From positions 5,802,501 through 5,866,500 of the forward strand of contig NZ_CP136422.1 of the NCBI RefSeq assembly GCF_034355335.1: a stretch of DNA of 64,000 nucleotides, in the 5' to 3' direction. The first letter of the stretch is position 1, and every line of letters starts with the position of its first letter. Positions 44,466-52,865 of this stretch are shown here, in pieces. Origin of the DNA: Blautia coccoides. GTDB lineage: Bacteria > Bacillota > Clostridia > Lachnospirales > Lachnospiraceae. Position numbers and translations under genes: made by a program. The notes under the pieces were generated by a model that did not search any database, was not told the DNA's origin, and worked only from the letters and a program-made list of their open reading frames with translations.

Positions 44466-45209
44466 CTACCACCACTTAATCTCCTCTGTTATTTTTTTCC
44501 TGATCTCAACAAACTTTTCGTCTGCAATATCTCTCGGCCTCGGCAGATCCACAAACACCTCATCCTTTATCCTGGCAGGTTTATTAGATAAAATCAGTAT
44601 TTTCTCTGCCAGGTATACTGCCTCTTCCAGATTATGTGTGATAAACAAAACCGTACTGCCTGTTGCTTTCCAAAGCTTTATCACCTCATCCTCCAGAAAA
44701 TATCTCATTTTAATATCCATCTGACCATACGGCTCATCCATCAGCAGTAAGTCGGGATTCATGGCAAAAGCCCTGCCGATCACCACTCTCTGCTCCATAC
44801 TAACTGACATCTCATGGGGATATGCTTTTCGGAATTTCTCCAATCCCAATAAGCCAATGATCTTATCGGACTGCGCTTTTATCTCCCGAGCCGGCCTTTT
44901 CTTGATCTTCAGTCCATATTGGATGTTTTCTTCTGCAGTCAGCCACGGAAATGCCGAAGGTTCCTGAAACACAAAAGATAAGTTATGTTTCCGGGGATCC
45001 GCCGGCTCACCGTCTATGTATATTTCTCCTGACGTCGGCTCTGTGAGCTTTGTCAAAAGCCTCAAAAACGTTGTCTTTCCGCAGCCTGTAGGACCCACAA
45101 TACATACAAACTCACCTTTTTTAATCTGGAAGGAAACCTTATCAAGAACCCTTAAATCCCCAAAACACTTTGTCAGGTTTTCTACCCTTACCTTTACCTC
45201 TTCTCCCAT
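44466..45209 (-). CDS. SsuB/TauB-type ABC ATPase A (degenerate signature motif)
   Basis: 247 residues. Walker A GPTGCGKT, Q-loop VFQEPSAFPW, Walker B LLLMDEP with the catalytic Glu, and the H-loop His (ITHNLEEA) are intact. The ABC signature is not: the usual LSGGM reads MSVSM. In an ABC dimer the signature serves the partner's ATP site, so this subunit spoils one site of a heterodimer. It pairs logically with ATPase B (next gene upstream). Confidence 0.92.
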   Translation of the reverse strand: MGEEVKVRVENLTKCFGDLRVLDKVSFQIKKGEFVCIVGPTGCGKTTFLRLLTKLTEPTSGEIYIDGEPADPRKHNLSFVFQEPSAFPWLTAEENIQYGLKIKKRPAREIKAQSDKIIGLLGLEKFRKAYPHEMSVSMEQRVVIGRAFAMNPDLLLMDEPYGQMDIKMRYFLEDEVIKLWKATGSTVLFITHNLEEAVYLAEKILILSNKPARIKDEVFVDLPRPRDIADEKFVEIRKKITEEIKWW

Positions 45210-45228
45210 ATGTGTATCCTGCCTTCTT

Positions 45229-45993
45229 TTATAATGCCAAATCCATATTTTTCTCTATGGTTTCCCTCATTTTGAGAAACTCTGTATCCACATAATCTCT
45301 TGGACGTTGAAGGGCCTCCAGAGGATAAATTTCTTTCACTGACGCAGGACACTCACTGAGCAGAATGATCCTGTCTCCCAGATATACAGCCTCCTCAATG
45401 TTGTTTGTGACGAAAATCACCGTGCGTTTTTCCTTCTCCCAGATCCTCAGCACTTCCTCCTCCATCTGATACCGTGTCTGCGCGTCTAGTGCCCCGAAAG
45501 GCTCATCCATCAGTAGAATATCCGGATTACTGCAATAAGCTCTTGCGATTCCCACTCTCTGCTTCATCCCTCCTGACAATTGACGCGGATAGGAATTTTC
45601 AAATCCCTTTAGTCCGACCAGCTCGATCAGATACTCTGCCTGTTTTCTTCGCTCCGCTTTATTGACCCCTTTCAGCTCCTGGGAGAATTCCACATTCTGC
45701 ATGACCGTCTTCCAGGGAAATACCGCTGTCTTCTGGAATACAAAACCCACTTTTTTTTCGTCATTGTTTGGGAACATTACCTCTCCTGCTGTAGGCTCCT
45801 CCAGTCCGCTTATCATGTTCAGCAGTACACTTTTCCCGCATTGTCCAGGCCCCAGTATGACAAGAAATTCGTTTTCGTAGACATCAATGGAAATATTACT
45901 CACGGCCTCGAAGATTTCCTTTCTGGCATAAAAGGATTTTGATATATTTTTTAATGTTAATTTTACCCGTTTTTCTTTTCTGTCCACGGACAT
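45229..45993 (-). CDS. SsuB/TauB-type ABC ATPase B (H-loop His replaced)
   Basis: 254 residues. Walker A reads GPGQCGKS (GxxxxGKS kept, SG changed to GQ), Q-loop VFQKTAVFPW, full signature LSGGMKQR, Walker B ILLMDEP. The H-loop His is Asn (VTNNIEEA against the usual VTHDIEEA). Thus A and B together form one canonical ATP site (Walker and His of A, signature of B) and one degenerate site. I start at 45993 after GAGAGGTGG; the start overlaps the permease gene by 31 nt. The frame opens at a GTG at 46065. Confidence 0.9.
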   Translation of the reverse strand: MSVDRKEKRVKLTLKNISKSFYARKEIFEAVSNISIDVYENEFLVILGPGQCGKSVLLNMISGLEEPTAGEVMFPNNDEKKVGFVFQKTAVFPWKTVMQNVEFSQELKGVNKAERRKQAEYLIELVGLKGFENSYPRQLSGGMKQRVGIARAYCSNPDILLMDEPFGALDAQTRYQMEEEVLRIWEKEKRTVIFVTNNIEEAVYLGDRIILLSECPASVKEIYPLEALQRPRDYVDTEFLKMRETIEKNMDLAL

Positions 45994-46736
45994 AACCACC
46001 TCTCCATCAATGTAAAGACCGCACTTAAAACTGCGCCCACCAGGCCGATCAATATCATTCCGCACAGGACAAGAGCCACATCATAGCTCTCATTGCCTCT
46101 TGTGATCAGGAAGCCAAGTCCTGATTTACTGGCTATCATCTCTGCCGCCACAACAACCATCCAGCCGCTGCTCAGCGCAATCTTTACTCCCGCCATGACA
46201 GCCGGGAGAGCTGCCGGCATAACCACATGGCGCAGCATTTGGAAGGTATTTGCATTGTACACACGGCCTACATTTAAGTACATAGGGTCCACCATACTCA
46301 CACCGGTAGCCGTATTTAATACCACCGGAAAAAACGCGCCTATGAAGACCAGGAGAACCTTTGAAAATTCACCGACTCCAAACCATAGAATCACCAGTGG
46401 TATCCAGGCAATAGGAGGGATCGGACGCAGAGCCGTCAAAATAGGACTCAGCACAGCGTTCACTTTTTTACTCCACCCCATGATCAGGCCGATACCGATA
46501 CCTGAGACAACCGCCAGCACAAGGGCAGTCAAAACTCTTTTCAGACTGATCCAAATGTGGCCCATGATCGTAGTTTTACTGATGGGCTTTTCCGCCATCT
46601 TTACAAATCTCTCCCAAGCCGCCTGAGGAGTGGGAAAGAAATCAGGCTTACTGTTGGAAACGATCACCCATAGAACAACCAAGGCAATAAGGGATATACA
46701 TGTCAGGCAAATGTCTTTTATCTTACGTCTCTCCAT
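45963..46736 (-). CDS. SsuC/TauC-type ABC permease
   Basis: 257 residues, about six TM helices, with the family core GVGEFSKVLLVFIGAFFPV and LSSGWMVVVAAEM. Nitrate/sulfonate/taurine importer family. ATG at 46736 overlaps the previous stop by one nt (TAATG); GGAGGG seven nt upstream. Probably forms a heterodimeric channel with the other permease. Confidence 0.9.
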   Translation of the reverse strand: MERRKIKDICLTCISLIALVVLWVIVSNSKPDFFPTPQAAWERFVKMAEKPISKTTIMGHIWISLKRVLTALVLAVVSGIGIGLIMGWSKKVNAVLSPILTALRPIPPIAWIPLVILWFGVGEFSKVLLVFIGAFFPVVLNTATGVSMVDPMYLNVGRVYNANTFQMLRHVVMPAALPAVMAGVKIALSSGWMVVVAAEMIASKSGLGFLITRGNESYDVALVLCGMILIGLVGAVLSAVFTLMERWLCPWTEKKNG

Positions 46737-47563
46737 TATTTGGCCCTCCATCTGATCACCCTGTTCTCCAATTTATTCAGAACAGCCGTGAGAACAGCTC
46801 CTATGACACCGATCGTAAGCATACCAACGATGATTATGTCTGATCTTCCAAGCGCTCTCCCCTGCTGGATCATATAACCTAATCCCGCAGTGGCAGAGAG
46901 CATTTCTGCCGCAACCAGAGTGGACCAGGCATTGCCCAAAGCCACCCTGATACCCGTGAATGCCAAGGGCATAGCTGAAGGGGTACAGACTGTGATAAAA
47001 ATCTTCCACCTGCTTGCCCCGCATGTCTTCGCCACATCGATCAGTACAGAATTTGTAAGCTTCACACCTGTATAAGAGTTGATCACACAGGGAACAAAGG
47101 CAGCCAGAAAAATGATAAAACATTTTGCCGTAGTTCCTATTCCCAGCCAGATAACAGACAATGGAATCCAGGCGATGGGAGGAATTGGACGGATGATCTC
47201 AAAAATAGGGTTTACTAACCGGTCAAATGTATGATAATATCCAAGAAGAAGCCCCAAAGGCACTCCTATAACTGCTGCTGCCACATAACCTATCAATGCC
47301 AGCTTTAAACTTTCCCAGATATGTACCCCCAGGACTGCCCCGTCAGGATTCGGCTGAGTGAGTTTGTCCACAAATGCCAGGAAGGCCTCCGATGGAGAAC
47401 ATACAAACTGAGGATTTACCCAGGCCAGCCGCACTGCCGTCTCCCAAATTCCCAGAAATATAATGACACTGGCTGCTGAGATCAAAAACAGATGTATTTT
47501 TTCTTTAGCTCTCTTTTTCTCCTCAATCTGAACAGAACTCACAATTTTTTCTGTTTCTTTCAT
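46736..47563 (-). CDS. SsuC/TauC-type ABC permease
   Basis: 275 residues, six TM helices after a ~25-residue polar N terminus. Core GIGTTAKCFIIFLAAFVP and LGNAWSTLVAAEML mark the nitrate/sulfonate/taurine family. GAGGTAAG precedes the ATG at 47563. Second channel subunit; there is only one binding protein for two permeases and two ATPases. Confidence 0.9.
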   Translation of the reverse strand: MKETEKIVSSVQIEEKKRAKEKIHLFLISAASVIIFLGIWETAVRLAWVNPQFVCSPSEAFLAFVDKLTQPNPDGAVLGVHIWESLKLALIGYVAAAVIGVPLGLLLGYYHTFDRLVNPIFEIIRPIPPIAWIPLSVIWLGIGTTAKCFIIFLAAFVPCVINSYTGVKLTNSVLIDVAKTCGASRWKIFITVCTPSAMPLAFTGIRVALGNAWSTLVAAEMLSATAGLGYMIQQGRALGRSDIIIVGMLTIGVIGAVLTAVLNKLENRVIRWRAK

Positions 47564-47584
47564 AGTTCTTACCTCATAAGCACC

Positions 47585-48679
47585 TTAATCCAGTGCAACT
47601 TTTGCCATAAAAGTTCCGTCAACTGCCTTATCATCGATCATGGCCTGTTTGTCCGCCTCTGTTAATTTGCCCTGTGATATCATAAAGTCAGCAAACTTCA
47701 GCAAATCCTCCTGGGCTGCGCTATTTCCGTCCGCATCTTGTGCAAACGCTTTTTTGTTTTCCTCAAGGGAAGGGAAAATACGGGTCTCTATATCTCTTTT
47801 CGCAGCTTCCTCAGTCATGGAAATCCCCTCTTCCTCCTCAAAATCATACAAAAGTTTCGCACTGCCCTCCGGATCTGCTCTCAATTCCTCCACTGATTTC
47901 AGATAACACTTCAGCCATTCCTGTACCACTTCTGGCCTGTTCTTCACCGCATCCTCTGTGGCAACGATCAAGGTGGGCATCTTTAATCCCAGATGACCTG
48001 CATCCGCCACTTTTACCCATCCCTCGTCGTCCTCTGCCTGATATCCGAATGGTGACCACAGACAAACAATATCAGCTTCTCCTGCCTTAAATGCAGCATA
48101 TGACTGTGCTACCGCCGTATCGATTATCTCCACATCATTCATGGTAAGGCCAAGATGTTCAAGGGTTGCTATCAACGTCATGTGGCATGTAGTTCCTGTC
48201 TGGCAGAGGATTTTTTTACCCTTCCAGTCTTCCGCACTGCCTCTGACTCCCATCTCATCTGCTTCCTTTCCGGCCAGCGCGCTGTCCTTTCTCACCCAGA
48301 TATCCAGTGCCTGTGTATCATCGCAGGCGTATCCGATAACTTTCATGTTATAGGAAGGACACCCAAGAACCGCTCCGCCGATTCCTGTAGTACCAACTTC
48401 CCAGGCTCCTGATGCAATAGCTTCGTTCTGAACAGGACCTCCCGCATACATATCAATGGTATAGTCGAATTCATCGTAGAGTCCATTATCCTCTGCATAG
48501 ATACTGGGCAGCGCGTGCAGATACGGATGGTGGCTGATCTTAAGCGGTATCTTTTCTTCACTTTTACTTTCATTTCCCGTGGTCTCCAATTCTTTCTTCT
48601 GTTCTTTGCTGCCTCCGCATGCAGCCAGGGTAACACCCAAAAGCCCTGCCATTAACAATACTGCCAATTTTTTCTTCAT
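47585..48679 (-). CDS. TauA/SsuA (NMT1)-type binding lipoprotein
   Basis: 364 residues. Lipoprotein signal ending in LAACGGS, then the NMT1-like two-lobe fold (HPYLHALPSIYAEDNGLYD, GGPVQNEAIASGAWEVGTTG, DIVCLWSPFGYQ). Family ligands are small anions or heterocycles: nitrate, taurine, alkanesulfonates, thiamine or riboflavin precursors. Family 1 sugar-binding proteins are absent from this operon, so the sugar-like catabolic genes are paired with an anion-type importer. The frame opens at 48760; GGGAGG and the signal peptide put the start at 48679. First gene of the operon. Confidence 0.9.
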   Translation of the reverse strand: MKKKLAVLLMAGLLGVTLAACGGSKEQKKELETTGNESKSEEKIPLKISHHPYLHALPSIYAEDNGLYDEFDYTIDMYAGGPVQNEAIASGAWEVGTTGIGGAVLGCPSYNMKVIGYACDDTQALDIWVRKDSALAGKEADEMGVRGSAEDWKGKKILCQTGTTCHMTLIATLEHLGLTMNDVEIIDTAVAQSYAAFKAGEADIVCLWSPFGYQAEDDEGWVKVADAGHLGLKMPTLIVATEDAVKNRPEVVQEWLKCYLKSVEELRADPEGSAKLLYDFEEEEGISMTEEAAKRDIETRIFPSLEENKKAFAQDADGNSAAQEDLLKFADFMISQGKLTEADKQAMIDDKAVDGTFMAKVALD

Positions 48680-48772
48680 GTTTTTACCTCCCAAATATGA
48701 TTTGATCCACGCTCTTTTTGTTACTATCTCCAATTTATCTTGTATTTTCTTTCGTTTCAACGCCTATTTACA

Positions 48773-48782
48773 CAAACGTTTT
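48773..48782. promoter_or_regulatory. LacI-type operator, proximal
   Basis: CAAACGTTTT holds the palindromic core AAACGTTT typical of LacI/GalR regulators. It stands ~95 nt before the binding-protein start, inside the probable promoter region, and 101 bp (centre to centre) from the second site. Confidence 0.65.
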
Positions 48783-48873
48783 TCCTATTTTTAGTATTTT
48801 TACAGTCAATTTAATGATTATCTTTGTGTTTTCTTTAACTTTTTTATGCACACAGAGATTACAGTTTTCTACG

Positions 48874-48883
48874 CAAACGTTTG
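48874..48883. promoter_or_regulatory. LacI-type operator, distal, perfect palindrome
   Basis: CAAACGTTTG, a perfect 10-bp palindrome, ~35 bp before the -10 TATAAT (48918-48923) of the first lacI-type gene. With the site at 48773 it brackets the divergent promoters; 101 bp spacing suits repression by looping. Confidence 0.7.
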
Positions 48884-48917
48884 TATTTTTTTGCGTTTTA
48901 ATATTTTATTTTTTCAA

Positions 48918-48923
48918 TATAAT
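48918..48923 (+). promoter_or_regulatory. -10 element of the first lacI-type gene
   Basis: TATAAT on the plus strand; no good -35 at 17-18 nt. ~100 nt before the ATG at 49031. The intergenic stretch 48680-49030 holds this, the two operators, and AT-rich sequence; I could not settle the -35/-10 of the leftward operon. Confidence 0.45.
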
Positions 48924-49030
48924 GAAAATATGGATACAAAACGTATCCCGGGATTTGTCTCTGCAGGCTGTGTGCCATGCTTTGCAGAAGAAATGAAAAT
49001 AAGATATGACCAGGACAAGGAGGGAATTCC

Positions 49031-50080
49031 ATGATCTTAAAAGATATCGCAAAAGAAGCCGGCGTCTCTATCTCAACTGTCTCCCGGGTTATCAACGGAA
49101 AGGAACAGGGGGCTGCCAGTAAAGAAACCCGTGATAAAATTTGGTCTATTGTGCGCAAAAATGGTTATACTCCAAATGTCCTGGCCCAAAATCTGAAACG
49201 CAGGACCTCTCTAACGGATCCAAAAGAAAAACCACTGTATTATATTGACTGCCTCCAGGCCCGCACTTCTAATCTGAATACTGACCCTTTTTTCTCGGAA
49301 CTGGAACGGGCCTTGGAACAGGAGGCCTTTAATTATAATTACATTATCAAACATACATACCGCCCTATGGACCTTAAGTCTCTGGATTCTATCATACAGG
49401 CAGATGAACGAAACATATGCGGCCTTGTCATACTTGGCAGATATATGTTTACAAAGGAACAGTTAAAGATTCTAAAAGAAGTCTACAAAAATATTATATA
49501 TGTAGGACTCAACGCGATTCCTCTCAAATGTGACCAGGTTATATGCGACGGCTACAAGGCAGGTATCAGCGCAGTAGAATATTTAATAGAATTAGGGCAT
49601 AAAAAAATCGCCTACATTGGAGAACAGGCGAATGAATGCCGTTTTCTGGCCTACAAGGATGCCCTATCCCTGCATAATATAAATTTTACGATTCACAATA
49701 CAGCTAACGTGATCCAATCCACAGACGGTGGATACAAAGGTGCCCAAAAGCTTCTGAACAGCAGTTCCGATTTCACAGCTGTTTTTTGTGCAAATGATCT
49801 GACTGCTATTGGTGCCATCAAAGCCTTTCACGAAAACAAAAAACAGGTCAGCAGAGATATCTCCGTCATCAGTGTGGATGATATCGACCTGGCTCAATAC
49901 ATAACCCCTATGCTCACCACCGTGCACATCCCCATCGAAGAATTGGGCAGACAGACTGCGCGTACATTAATTGACCGAATAAACGGCAGGCATACCCTTC
50001 CAATGAAGGTTGAACTTCCGTTTTTTATTGCCAAACGGGACAGTTGCTCAAAATGCCGGACCACAAACAGACAGCAATGA
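49031..50080 (+). CDS. LacI/GalR-family transcription regulator
   Basis: 349 residues. N-terminal helix-turn-helix (LKDIAKEAGVSISTVSRVI) and hinge, then a periplasmic-binding-like effector domain (~60-340) with IPLKCDQVICDGYKAG, GHKKIAYIGEQ, CANDLTAIGAI and LTTVHIPIEELG. CAAGGAGGG precedes the ATG. Divergent from the anion-transporter/sugar-like operon, with matching operators between, so it is the likely repressor of it. The effector would be the substrate or an intermediate. Confidence 0.93.
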   Translation: MILKDIAKEAGVSISTVSRVINGKEQGAASKETRDKIWSIVRKNGYTPNVLAQNLKRRTSLTDPKEKPLYYIDCLQARTSNLNTDPFFSELERALEQEAFNYNYIIKHTYRPMDLKSLDSIIQADERNICGLVILGRYMFTKEQLKILKEVYKNIIYVGLNAIPLKCDQVICDGYKAGISAVEYLIELGHKKIAYIGEQANECRFLAYKDALSLHNINFTIHNTANVIQSTDGGYKGAQKLLNSSSDFTAVFCANDLTAIGAIKAFHENKKQVSRDISVISVDDIDLAQYITPMLTTVHIPIEELGRQTARTLIDRINGRHTLPMKVELPFFIAKRDSCSKCRTTNRQQ

Positions 50081-50151
50081 TTTGATTTTCCGCATATCTG
50101 CCCTGTTCATTTGGGGAATATCCGTGGTAGTATGGATTTTCCGTATTGGCC

Positions 50152-50157
50152 TATAAT
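50152..50157 (+). promoter_or_regulatory. -10 element of the second lacI-type gene
   Basis: TATAAT, 23 nt before the ATG at 50181, with AGGAGG between. The second regulator can thus be made apart from the first; -35 weak. Confidence 0.4.
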
Positions 50158-50180
50158 ATAACTACACAGGAGGAAATCAA

Positions 50181-51212
50181 ATGACACTGAAGGATATTGC
50201 AAAGGAAGCCGGTGTTTCCGTCTCCACAGTCTCAAGAGTGATAAATAATAAAGGAGGCAGCGCTGCCAGCAAACACACACAGGACAAGATCTGGTCCATT
50301 GTCCGAAAAAGCGGGTACATCCCAAACGCTGCTGCGCAAACATTAAAAAACGGAAACCTCATTCCTGAAGCATCCGTGCCGTCTTACTCTATTGACTGTA
50401 TTTACGGTGACCATTCCAAAACAAACATCAGCCCTCTTTACCGGGAATTAGAACGGGCGATCGAACAGACCGCCCTCCGCCAGCAATGTACCATACGCCG
50501 CTCTTTCTTTCTGGAAGAATTTTCCTTTCCCCCAACTCCCCCAAAAACACGAAACACAAGAGCAGACGGCGCCGTCTTATTTGGTAAGCGGAGCCTGACA
50601 CAGCGGCAGTTTGAGCTTCTCGAGACCACTTACAGGCATTTTGTGTACGTGGGGATCACTCCTTTTGGTCTAAGCTGTGATCAGGTCCTATGCAATGGCT
50701 GCCAAGCATCCATGACAGCCGTAAAACATCTTCACTGCCTGAAACATAAAAAGATTGGATTTCTGGGAGAACAGAAAGACAATTCCTGCTTTCAGGGATA
50801 TAAGCAGGCACTTAAAGAGCTTGGCCTGTCTTTCCATATAACAAATACTGTCAATGTCAAACAGACCATAGAAGGGGGATATCACGGCGCAAGGCTGCTT
50901 TTGGAACGGGGAGCTGATATCACCGCCATTGTCTGTGCAGATGACTTAACAGCCATAGGTGCCATGCAGTGTTACCGGGAATATAAAATAAAAATCCCCA
51001 AAGATATCTCAGTCATCGGAATCGGTGATATTCCCCATGCCCAGCGCACCGAACCTATGCTCACTACCATTCATGTTCCTGTGGAAGAATTGGGCAATAT
51101 TGCCCTGAAGGTCTTATTGGACCGGATACAGGGCGGGCATAAACTGGAATTGAAGGTGGAGCTGCCCTACTATATTGCCGAGAGAAATAGCTGTGCCAGA
51201 TTTAGCAGGTGA
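50181..51212 (+). CDS. LacI/GalR-family regulator, paralogue of the preceding gene
   Basis: 343 residues, same layout and many identical motifs as the gene at 49031 (LKDIAKEAGVSVSTVSRVI; DQVLCNGCQA; CADDLTAIGAM; LTTIHVPVEELG), so a tandem duplication that has since diverged. The recognition helices are almost the same, the effector-pocket region (~85-150) less so, which suggests shared operators but different ligands (inference). AGGAGG precedes the ATG. Converges on spmA with a 2-nt gap. Confidence 0.92.
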   Translation: MTLKDIAKEAGVSVSTVSRVINNKGGSAASKHTQDKIWSIVRKSGYIPNAAAQTLKNGNLIPEASVPSYSIDCIYGDHSKTNISPLYRELERAIEQTALRQQCTIRRSFFLEEFSFPPTPPKTRNTRADGAVLFGKRSLTQRQFELLETTYRHFVYVGITPFGLSCDQVLCNGCQASMTAVKHLHCLKHKKIGFLGEQKDNSCFQGYKQALKELGLSFHITNTVNVKQTIEGGYHGARLLLERGADITAIVCADDLTAIGAMQCYREYKIKIPKDISVIGIGDIPHAQRTEPMLTTIHVPVEELGNIALKVLLDRIQGGHKLELKVELPYYIAERNSCARFSR

Positions 51213-51214
51213 TT

Positions 51215-51850
51215 TTACCTTCTTCTTTTTCTGTCCTTAAATTTACAGAAGATAACCGCCACCACCGTACTGATCAGTGTAGCCACAATCCCCGGACCAA
51301 CAATACCGGCAGGATTTGTGCTGCCGTACTGGCTTCTGTAAGCGATAATATTTACCGGGATCAACTGCAGGGAAGAGATATTCAGGATCAGAAATGTGCA
51401 CATCTCATTGCTGGCTGTACCCTGCGGAAATATGTGAAACCGTTTCTTCTCTCTCTCATCTCCCGTCTCCAGCCGCCGCTCTTCTTCCAGTTCTGCCAGT
51501 TTTTCCATTGCCTTCAGCCCAAACGGAGTCGCCCCCCATCCAAGTCCAAGGAAATTGGCGATTATATTGGCTGATATATACTCCACAGCGGGATGGTCTT
51601 TCGGCAGGTTTGGAAACAAAAAGCGCAGCAGAGGCTGCATTTTCTCTGTCATCTTTTCTATCATGCCGGAAGATCTGGCTATTTCCATCACACCCATCCA
51701 CATGGCAACGATCCCCGCCATGGTAATGCACAGCATAACTGCCTCCTTTGCAGACGACAGCGCTGCATCCGTGATCTCGCCCATGCGCCCCGTCATGGCG
51801 CCGTATGTAATTCCTATGAGCATCATAGCTCCCCAGAGAATATTCAGCAT
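51215..51850 (-). CDS. spmA: Spore maturation protein A
   Basis: 211 residues, several TM helices and Gate-domain motifs: TGRMGEITDAALSSAKEAV, GVMEIARSSG, NFLGLGWGATPFGLKAM and QGTASNEMCTFLILN. SpmA with SpmB helps dehydrate the spore core. Here the usual spmB neighbour is absent: spmA ends 2 nt from the convergent regulator gene. Evidence of a spore-forming host. Confidence 0.93.
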   Translation of the reverse strand: MLNILWGAMMLIGITYGAMTGRMGEITDAALSSAKEAVMLCITMAGIVAMWMGVMEIARSSGMIEKMTEKMQPLLRFLFPNLPKDHPAVEYISANIIANFLGLGWGATPFGLKAMEKLAELEEERRLETGDEREKKRFHIFPQGTASNEMCTFLILNISSLQLIPVNIIAYRSQYGSTNPAGIVGPGIVATLISTVVAVIFCKFKDRKRRR

Positions 51851-52019
51851 GTTTATGCCTCACAGACTTTTTTTCTACTATATGCTTTTGGGGATTATTT
51901 TATTCCGGCCTGCGGCCTGTACACTCTTGACTTTCCCTGTGTATCTGCTACAATGGCAAAAAGCCCGCCATAAATTCCCAATCTCTGAAAACCAAAAACT
52001 TCTCCAGGAGGTATTTGAC

Positions 52020-52820
52020 ATGTCCCATATAATCGCACTGGCCCAATGCGGCTCTCTTCCGGATACAGCGCAAAACCTGAAAACCGCAGAGTGTTACATC
52101 CGTCAGGCTGCTGATGCCCGGGCAGCCCTTATAGTTTTTCCTGAATACTTTATGTATCCATGTCATAAGAATTCCGAACTCTACGTCGGACACGCGCAGA
52201 GCATAGACGGCCCTTTTGTCTCCGCTATGAAAGAGCTTGCCGCAAAATACGGCATATGGATACTCTTTGGGATGAATGAAGCCGCCCCCCTTCTCAAAGC
52301 AAAAAAATGTTTTAACACTTTAGTTCTTCTGGATAACAGAGGTATCCTGCGGGGTACATACCAAAAAACACATCTGTTTGATGCCTTTGACTGGCGGGAA
52401 TCTGACCACACGGCTGCCGGTAATGCTCTTTTCACCCCTGTCAGTACGCCCTTCGGCAGACTTGGTCTGGGCACCTGCTATGATCTGCGTTTTCCTGAGC
52501 TGGCACGCAGTGCCGCTTTACGGGGCGCCGAGATTTTCATTTATCCCTCCGCCTGGGTACAGGGCCACATGAAAGCGGTCCAATGGAAGACTCTGCTGGC
52601 AGCAAGAGCTGTGGAAAACGGCATGACAGTCATCGGATGCAGTCAATATGCGGAAGACATTTTTATTGGTCAGAGCTTTGCCTGCGACCCCTTCGGCAGG
52701 GTGCTTGCTAAGGGAGATGAGACATCACAGATGATCCTTGTCCCCGTAAATCCGGACGACAGCGTCAAAGCCAGACACCTGGTACCTGCCCTTGATCATA
52801 TGCGGAAAGATCTGTACTAA
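52020..52820 (+). CDS. Nitrilase-superfamily amidohydrolase
   Basis: 266 residues with the Glu-Lys-Cys triad: Glu in VFPEYF (~41), Lys in YQKTHLFD (~112) and Cys in LGTCYDLRFPE (~147). Resembles omega-amidase or deaminated-glutathione amidase; the amide substrate is not settled. The frame opens far upstream at 51555, antisense to spmA, but AGGAGG plus the MSHIIALAQ start marks 52020. Single gene; cytoplasmic. Confidence 0.9.
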   Translation: MSHIIALAQCGSLPDTAQNLKTAECYIRQAADARAALIVFPEYFMYPCHKNSELYVGHAQSIDGPFVSAMKELAAKYGIWILFGMNEAAPLLKAKKCFNTLVLLDNRGILRGTYQKTHLFDAFDWRESDHTAAGNALFTPVSTPFGRLGLGTCYDLRFPELARSAALRGAEIFIYPSAWVQGHMKAVQWKTLLAARAVENGMTVIGCSQYAEDIFIGQSFACDPFGRVLAKGDETSQMILVPVNPDDSVKARHLVPALDHMRKDLY

Positions 52821-52823
52821 AAA

Positions 52824-52850
52824 TCCCCCGGCGGCCGCAGCCTCCGGGGA
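52824..52850 (-). terminator. Terminator of the CapA-family gene
   Basis: GC-rich hairpin (CCCCGG/CCGGGG arms, bulged) 16 nt after the capA-like stop, followed on the minus strand by TTTTTAG. It also lies directly after the nitrilase stop on the plus strand. Confidence 0.65.
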
Positions 52851-52865
52851 ATTCTATCCATACAT

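Noticed and set aside
37011..48679. Assignment of the operon to erythritol, tetronate or apiose degradation
   Set aside because: Those routes need a kinase (EryA, OtnK, apulose kinase) and sugar-type importers, neither of which is here, and the phosphate-binding residues are changed in three enzymes.
37011..48679. Assignment to the known sulfo-TK sulfoquinovose route
   Set aside because: Split transketolase and anion importer fit, but no sulfoquinovosidase or clear SQ isomerase is present and AraD/RPE/LarA homologues have no place in it. Kept only as an analogy.
47585..48679. Plain taurine or nitrate uptake
   Set aside because: No taurine dioxygenase, sulfonate monooxygenase or nitrate reductase; the operon enzymes are sugar-type.
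51555..52019. N-terminal extension of the nitrilase-family gene
   Set aside because: These codons are antisense to spmA and precede the AGGAGG site; the family start MSHIIALAQ is at 52020.
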